Assembly (NCBI GenBank): GCA_934215995.1
Contig: CAKQBC010000015.1
Span: forward strand, 1-17,319
Length of the DNA stretch: 17,319 nucleotides
Reading direction: 5' to 3'
Origin: an uncultured Bacillus sp.
Lineage (GTDB): Bacteria > Bacillota > Bacilli > Bacillales > DSM-1321
Both the position numbers and the translations under genes were made by a program. The notes below the pieces were generated by a model. It saw only the letters and a program-made list of their open reading frames with translations, was not told the origin of the DNA and searched no databases. Shown here in pieces: positions 14,093-17,319 of the stretch. Each line of letters begins with the position of its first letter. Position 1 is the first letter of the stretch.

Positions 14093-14920
14093 ATGGGGAT
14101 TTGGTTTACGGAAAAACAAACGGATCATTTTGGAATCACAATGAAAATCAATAAAACGCTGCATACAGAACAGACGGACTTCCAGAAGCTCGATATGGTG
14201 GAGACGGAAGAATGGGGCAACATGCTCCTTCTTGATGATATGGTCATGACTTCAGAAAAGGATGAATTTGTTTACCACGAAATGGTGGCGCACGTACCGT
14301 TGTTCACACATCCGAACCCGGAGTATGTCCTAGTTGTCGGAGGCGGGGACGGAGGAGTGATCCGAGAGGTGCTGAAACATCCGGGTGTCAAAAAAGCAAC
14401 ACTTGTTGATATAGACGGCAAGGTCATTGAGTACTCAAAAGAGTTCCTGCCTTCCATTGCCGGCAAACTGGATGACTCCAGAGTCGATGTTCAGGTGGGG
14501 GACGGTTTCATGCATATAGCGGAAGCCGAAAACCAATATGATGTCATCATGGTTGATTCAACTGAGCCTGTAGGCCCTGCGGTGAATCTGTTCACGAAAG
14601 GCTTCTACGCAGGCATCAGCAAAGCATTGAAAGATGACGGTTTATTTGTTGCACAATCGGACAACCCGTGGTTCAAAGCGGATTTGATCGCCAGTGTCCA
14701 GAAGGATGTGAGGGAGATCTTCCCGATCACCAAATTGTATACGGCCAATATACCGACATATCCAAGCGGCCTGTGGTGCTTCACACTCGGATCCAAGAAA
14801 TATGATCCGCTTCAGGTTGCAGAAGAACGTTTCCATGAAATTGAGACGAAATACTATACCAAAGAACTTCATAAGGCAGCCTTTGTCCTGCCCAAGTTTG
14901 TTGAAGATCTGACGAAGTAA
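14093..14920 (+). CDS. speE: Spermidine synthase
   Basis: A 275-residue polyamine aminopropyltransferase that transfers the aminopropyl group of decarboxylated S-adenosylmethionine to putrescine, giving spermidine. The nucleotide-binding core is [10 protein letters not shown] (81-90), Asp106 in L-V-D-I-D-G, and the catalytic Asp155 in V-D-S-T-E-P-V-G. The C-terminal [12 protein letters not shown] segment is also standard. Length and sequence closely follow B. subtilis SpeE. AAAGGGAG lies about eight bases before the ATG. speB follows after 12 bases in the same operon and supplies its putrescine. Confidence 0.97.
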   Translation: MGIWFTEKQTDHFGITMKINKTLHTEQTDFQKLDMVETEEWGNMLLLDDMVMTSEKDEFVYHEMVAHVPLFTHPNPEYVLVVGGGDGGVIREVLKHPGVKKATLVDIDGKVIEYSKEFLPSIAGKLDDSRVDVQVGDGFMHIAEAENQYDVIMVDSTEPVGPAVNLFTKGFYAGISKALKDDGLFVAQSDNPWFKADLIASVQKDVREIFPITKLYTANIPTYPSGLWCFTLGSKKYDPLQVAEERFHEIETKYYTKELHKAAFVLPKFVEDLTK

Positions 14921-14932
14921 GGAGAACAACGA

Positions 14933-15805
14933 ATGAAATTTGATGAAGCCTATTCTGGGAATGTTTTTATCGGAATGAACAGCAATTACGAGGAAGCGGA
15001 AATGGTGCTGTACGGAATGCCGATGGATTGGACGGTCAGCTACCGCCCGGGCTCCCGGTTCGGCCCTGCCCGCATTCGTGAAGCATCGCTCGGGCTCGAG
15101 GAATATAGCCCGTACGTCGATCGTTCGCTTGAAGAAATCAAATACCATGACATCGGCGATATTCCTTTGCCTTTCGGAAATGCGGCCAACAGCCTGAACG
15201 TAATCGAATCATTCGCCAGGCAGCTGATTGCAGACGGCAAATTTCCGTTCGGGCTCGGCGGGGAGCATCTTGTTTCCTGGCCGGTCATGAAAGCAGTCGC
15301 AGACAAATATGATGGCCTTGCAATCATCCATATGGACGCCCATACGGACCTGCGGGAACAGTATGAAGGCGAGCCATTGTCCCACAGCACGCCGATCCGC
15401 AAAATAGCGGAGCAAATCGGGCCATCCAATGTTTTTTCCTTCGGGATCCGCTCCGGGATGAAGGAAGAATTCCGATGGGCTGAAGAGAACGGGATGCAAA
15501 TCGCTAAATTCGAAGTGCTTGAGCCTTTGAAGAAAGTGCTGCCGGCACTGGAAGGTCGCCCGGTTTATGTGACCATTGACATCGATGTCCTGGACCCGGC
15601 CCATGCACCCGGTACAGGTACGGTTGACTGCGGAGGCATAACAGCAAGGGAATTGCTTGCGGCCATCCATGCCATCGGCGCTTCCGGAGTGAAGGTGGTC
15701 GGCTGTGACCTGGTCGAGGTTGCCCCCGTCTATGACCCTTCAGAACAAACCGTCAACACGGCCAGCAAGCTGATCCGGGAAATGATGCTGAGCTGGGTAA
15801 AATAA
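14933..15805 (+). CDS. speB: Agmatinase (agmatine ureohydrolase)
   Basis: A 290-residue ureohydrolase (arginase superfamily) that splits agmatine to putrescine and urea. The binuclear manganese ligands are all present: His112 in G-G-E-H, Asp135, His137 and Asp139 in M-D-A-H-T-D-L-R, and Asp216 and Asp218 in T-I-D-I-D-V-L-D-P. His151 in S-H-S-T-P and G-S-R-F-G-P (40-45) also fit agmatinase. AAGGAG lies just before the ATG, 12 bases after speE. With speE this gives the route agmatine to putrescine to spermidine. A long stem-loop follows. Confidence 0.97.
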   Translation: MKFDEAYSGNVFIGMNSNYEEAEMVLYGMPMDWTVSYRPGSRFGPARIREASLGLEEYSPYVDRSLEEIKYHDIGDIPLPFGNAANSLNVIESFARQLIADGKFPFGLGGEHLVSWPVMKAVADKYDGLAIIHMDAHTDLREQYEGEPLSHSTPIRKIAEQIGPSNVFSFGIRSGMKEEFRWAEENGMQIAKFEVLEPLKKVLPALEGRPVYVTIDIDVLDPAHAPGTGTVDCGGITARELLAAIHAIGASGVKVVGCDLVEVAPVYDPSEQTVNTASKLIREMMLSWVK

Positions 15806-15815
15806 AAGTTGCGGG

Positions 15816-15841
15816 GGCGGCAGTGAAAGCCTTAAGCCGCC
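15816..15841 (+). other. Hairpin immediately after speB
   Basis: GGCGGC (15816-15821) and GCCGCC (15836-15841) form a GC-only 6-bp stem about ten bases after the stop codon. It lacks a U-run, so it may protect the mRNA 3' end ahead of the main terminator. Confidence 0.4.
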
Positions 15842-15863
15842 GGCAAGCAGCCGAATAGAAAGC

Positions 15864-15910
15864 AGTCCTGAAAGTCATGCTGAGGAAGCTGATTTTCAGG
15901 GCTCTTTATT
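15864..15910 (+). terminator. Probable terminator of speE-speB
   Basis: AGTCCTGAAAGTCA (15864-15877) pairs with TGATTTTCAGGGCT (15890-15903) over 14 positions including two G-U pairs, with a 12-base loop. The following CTTTATT is a modest U-tract. Confidence 0.7.
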
Positions 15911-15963
15911 ATGTCATGCGATAGTTGCAATTCCATAGAATGAATCATTTGTTTAATGCAATT

Positions 15964-16035
15964 TTATTCATGCAGGCCTGCCGGAATCCCGTCCATCCAT
16001 CCATGCCTCCCCTGCGGTAAAATAGACTTCCGCAT
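15964..16035 (-). CDS. Candidate 23-residue peptide gene
   Basis: On the minus strand an ATG at 16035 is preceded eight bases upstream by a perfect AGGAGG and opens 23 sense codons before TAA (15966-15964). The peptide begins M-R-K-S-I-L-P-Q-G-R-H-G-W-M and ends G-L-H-E; it has no signal peptide or membrane segment. I do not recognise it and I find no clear promoter, so coding is uncertain. The ribosome binding site is the main support. It lies in the otherwise empty gap between speB and ywiB, which holds only this, the speB hairpins and the ywiB promoter. Confidence 0.3.
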   Translation of the reverse strand: MRKSILPQGRHGWMDGIPAGLHE

Positions 16036-16119
16036 AGTTGAAACCTCCTGTGAAAATCTTTATAATTATTAAAATGCAAAGAAGATGCCTGTATAAAATA
16101 TTATTTTGGTATAGAATAG

Positions 16120-16147
16120 TTGGCATTTTGGAATATACATTTATAAT
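16120..16147 (+). promoter_or_regulatory. Sigma-A promoter of ywiB-argS
   Basis: TTGGCA (16120-16125), a 16-base spacer and a perfect TATAAT (16142-16147), about 60 bases upstream of ywiB. The flanks are strongly AT-rich. Confidence 0.68.
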
Positions 16148-16215
16148 AAAGATAGAATAAAAATTCATGAAGAAAAACGAACTCTAGAAAAGAGCTTGTA
16201 TAAAAGGGTGAGTAT

Positions 16216-16650
16216 ATGCCGGACATCAAGCAAGTAAAAATTCACCTGCAAACGACCGTAACGAATGGAAGCGACAAGGAAACGTATGAGCTGCTCACAT
16301 TCGGCACACTTCAGAAAAAAGGGAAATCCCTCTATCTGAAGTACGAAGAGGTGCAGGAAGACCTTCAGACAACGAATGCCATCGTCAAATGGTCTGAAGA
16401 AGAAGTGTTCATCATGAGGAGCGGCCATGTAAATATGAGGCAGAAGTTCATAAAAGACGTGATGACACAAAGCATGTTCGAAAGCCCGCTTGGTGCATTG
16501 CAAATGCTGACAACCGCTAAATCGATGCATCTGAGGGTGGAGCCTTCCCGGGCTGATGGGGAAATGAAGCTGATTTATGACCTTACGATACAAGGCAGCG
16601 ATGTCGGCGAATATGAAATGAAGATTACATTCAAGGAGGAGGCAAAATAA
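16216..16650 (+). CDS. ywiB: YwiB family protein (DUF1934)
   Basis: A 144-residue cytoplasmic protein of the DUF1934 family, predicted as a calycin-like beta barrel rich in alternating hydrophobic strands. Family features include K-I-H-L-Q-T-T-V near residue 8, the Y-L-K-Y-E-E segment, and [15 protein letters not shown]. Function unknown; no catalytic residues are evident. The ATG follows AAAAGGGTGAG. Its TAA overlaps the argS ATG by one base (TAATG), so argS translation is probably coupled to it, an arrangement conserved in Bacillus. Confidence 0.88.
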   Translation: MPDIKQVKIHLQTTVTNGSDKETYELLTFGTLQKKGKSLYLKYEEVQEDLQTTNAIVKWSEEEVFIMRSGHVNMRQKFIKDVMTQSMFESPLGALQMLTTAKSMHLRVEPSRADGEMKLIYDLTIQGSDVGEYEMKITFKEEAK

Positions 16651-17319
16651 TGAATATAGTTGAGCAAGTGCAAGAGAAGCTGAAACAGGAAATTAAACAA
16701 TCCGTCATCAAAGCCGGACTGGCAACTGAAGAACAGATTCCGAACGTGATTCTGGAAACGCCAAAAGAAAAAGCGCATGGTGACTATTCAACGAATATGG
16801 CCATGCAGCTTGCAAGGGTTGCCAAAAAAGCACCAAGGGCGATAGCGGAAGACTTGATCGCAAACTTTGATAAATCAAAAGCATCCATTGAGAAAATTGA
16901 GATTGCCGGACCTGGCTTCATCAATTTTTATATGAATAATCAATATCTGACTGACTTGATCCCGACGATTCTGGAACAGGACGATAAATATGGGGAAACA
17001 CAAGTGGGCAACGGCCAGAAAATCCAGGTGGAGTTCGTTTCGGCGAACCCGACAGGGAACCTGCACCTAGGGCATGCGCGCGGTGCGGCAGTAGGTGATT
17101 CCTTATCGAATATCCTTGAGAAGGCAGGCTACGATGTAACCCGTGAATATTACATCAACGATGCAGGCAACCAGATCAATAACCTGGCTTATTCAGTAGA
17201 AGCACGCTACATGCAGGCGCTTGGTTTAGAGAAGGACATGCCGGAGGACGGATACCACGGCCAGGACATCATCGAAATCGGCAAAAAGCTGGCTGAGGAG
17301 TTCGGTGACCGTTTCGTCC
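16650..17319 (+). CDS. argS: Arginyl-tRNA synthetase, 5' part
   Basis: The first 223 residues of a class I aminoacyl-tRNA synthetase that charges tRNA-Arg; the gene runs off the right edge. The N-terminal additional domain (about residues 1-110) with H-G-D-Y-S-T-N and A-G-P-G-F-I-N-F is specific to ArgRS. The HIGH signature is H-L-G-H at 139-142 inside [16 protein letters not shown], followed by [20 protein letters not shown] lies about ten bases before the ATG, inside the end of ywiB. The KMSKS loop and anticodon-binding domain lie beyond the window. Confidence 0.97.
   Translation, partial: MNIVEQVQEKLKQEIKQSVIKAGLATEEQIPNVILETPKEKAHGDYSTNMAMQLARVAKKAPRAIAEDLIANFDKSKASIEKIEIAGPGFINFYMNNQYLTDLIPTILEQDDKYGETQVGNGQKIQVEFVSANPTGNLHLGHARGAAVGDSLSNILEKAGYDVTREYYINDAGNQINNLAYSVEARYMQALGLEKDMPEDGYHGQDIIEIGKKLAEEFGDRFV

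Noticed and set aside
13947..14144. A 65-codon plus-strand frame across the speE leader.
   Set aside because: It begins inside the promoter, overlaps the speE start in another frame, and lacks a good ribosome binding site.
15968..16168. A 66-codon minus-strand frame in the speB-ywiB gap.
   Set aside because: Its first half is AT-rich promoter DNA read as Ile/Tyr/Asn codons and it has no ribosome binding site; the shorter frame starting at 16035 is better supported.
1..17319. Search for CRISPR arrays, insertion sequences, prophage genes, tRNA or rRNA genes.
   Set aside because: No direct-repeat array, transposase, integrase or structural RNA signature was seen; the window is continuous core genome.

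Overview
The window is ordinary core chromosome of an endospore-forming Bacillaceae member (Bacillus sensu lato). Evidence: spore genes (cwlJ, gerQ, rsfA, pbpG-type PBP), strong AGGAGG-type ribosome binding sites with frequent TTG/GTG starts, U-tailed hairpin terminators, and a gene order that follows the B. subtilis ywd-ywf-ywg-ywh-ywi segment (roughly 330-335 degrees). I see no IS element, prophage, CRISPR array, tRNA or rRNA.

Layout: (1) 1-2118: the first codons of an unidentified minus-strand gene at the left edge, then a plus-strand operon: divergent uracil-DNA glycosylase, small four-cysteine protein, ywdI, ywdK, closed by a bidirectional terminator. A 16-bp near-perfect parS site lies in the gap after the glycosylase gene. 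(2) 2127-4130, minus strand: hemQ (coproheme decarboxylase, own terminator), then cwlJ-gerQ (spore cortex lysis at germination). (3) 4485-6405, plus: pta (acetyl-CoA/acetyl phosphate) and lipL (lipoyl relay). (4) 6485-7231, minus: rsfA, forespore regulator. (5) 7529-9798, plus: DUF1450 small protein, ywfO HD-domain phosphohydrolase, ywgA. (6) 9963-10148, minus: 4-oxalocrotonate tautomerase-like protein (ywhB). (7) 10342-11530, plus: ywhC membrane metalloprotease and ywhD, followed by a possible small RNA. (8) 11790-13853, minus: class A penicillin-binding protein (pbpG). (9) 14093-15805, plus: speE-speB, the agmatine-to-putrescine-to-spermidine pathway. (10) 16216-end, plus: ywiB and the 5' part of argS, overlapping by one base.

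Functional themes: sporulation and germination (cwlJ, gerQ, rsfA, pbpG), polyamine synthesis (speB makes putrescine, speE converts it to spermidine), acetyl and lipoyl metabolism, and heme synthesis. Compared with B. subtilis as I remember it, the spore-polysaccharide and bacilysin loci that separate gerQ from hemQ there are missing here, and cwlJ sits directly upstream of gerQ as in the B. cereus group.

Most of the window is conserved housekeeping DNA and I do not see a clearly new multigene system. The points most worth a second look are the parS-like site, the altered active-site motifs of the glycosylase, the lysine-free N-terminus of GerQ, a candidate small RNA after ywhD, a candidate 23-residue peptide gene after speB, and the ywfO-ywgA pair.
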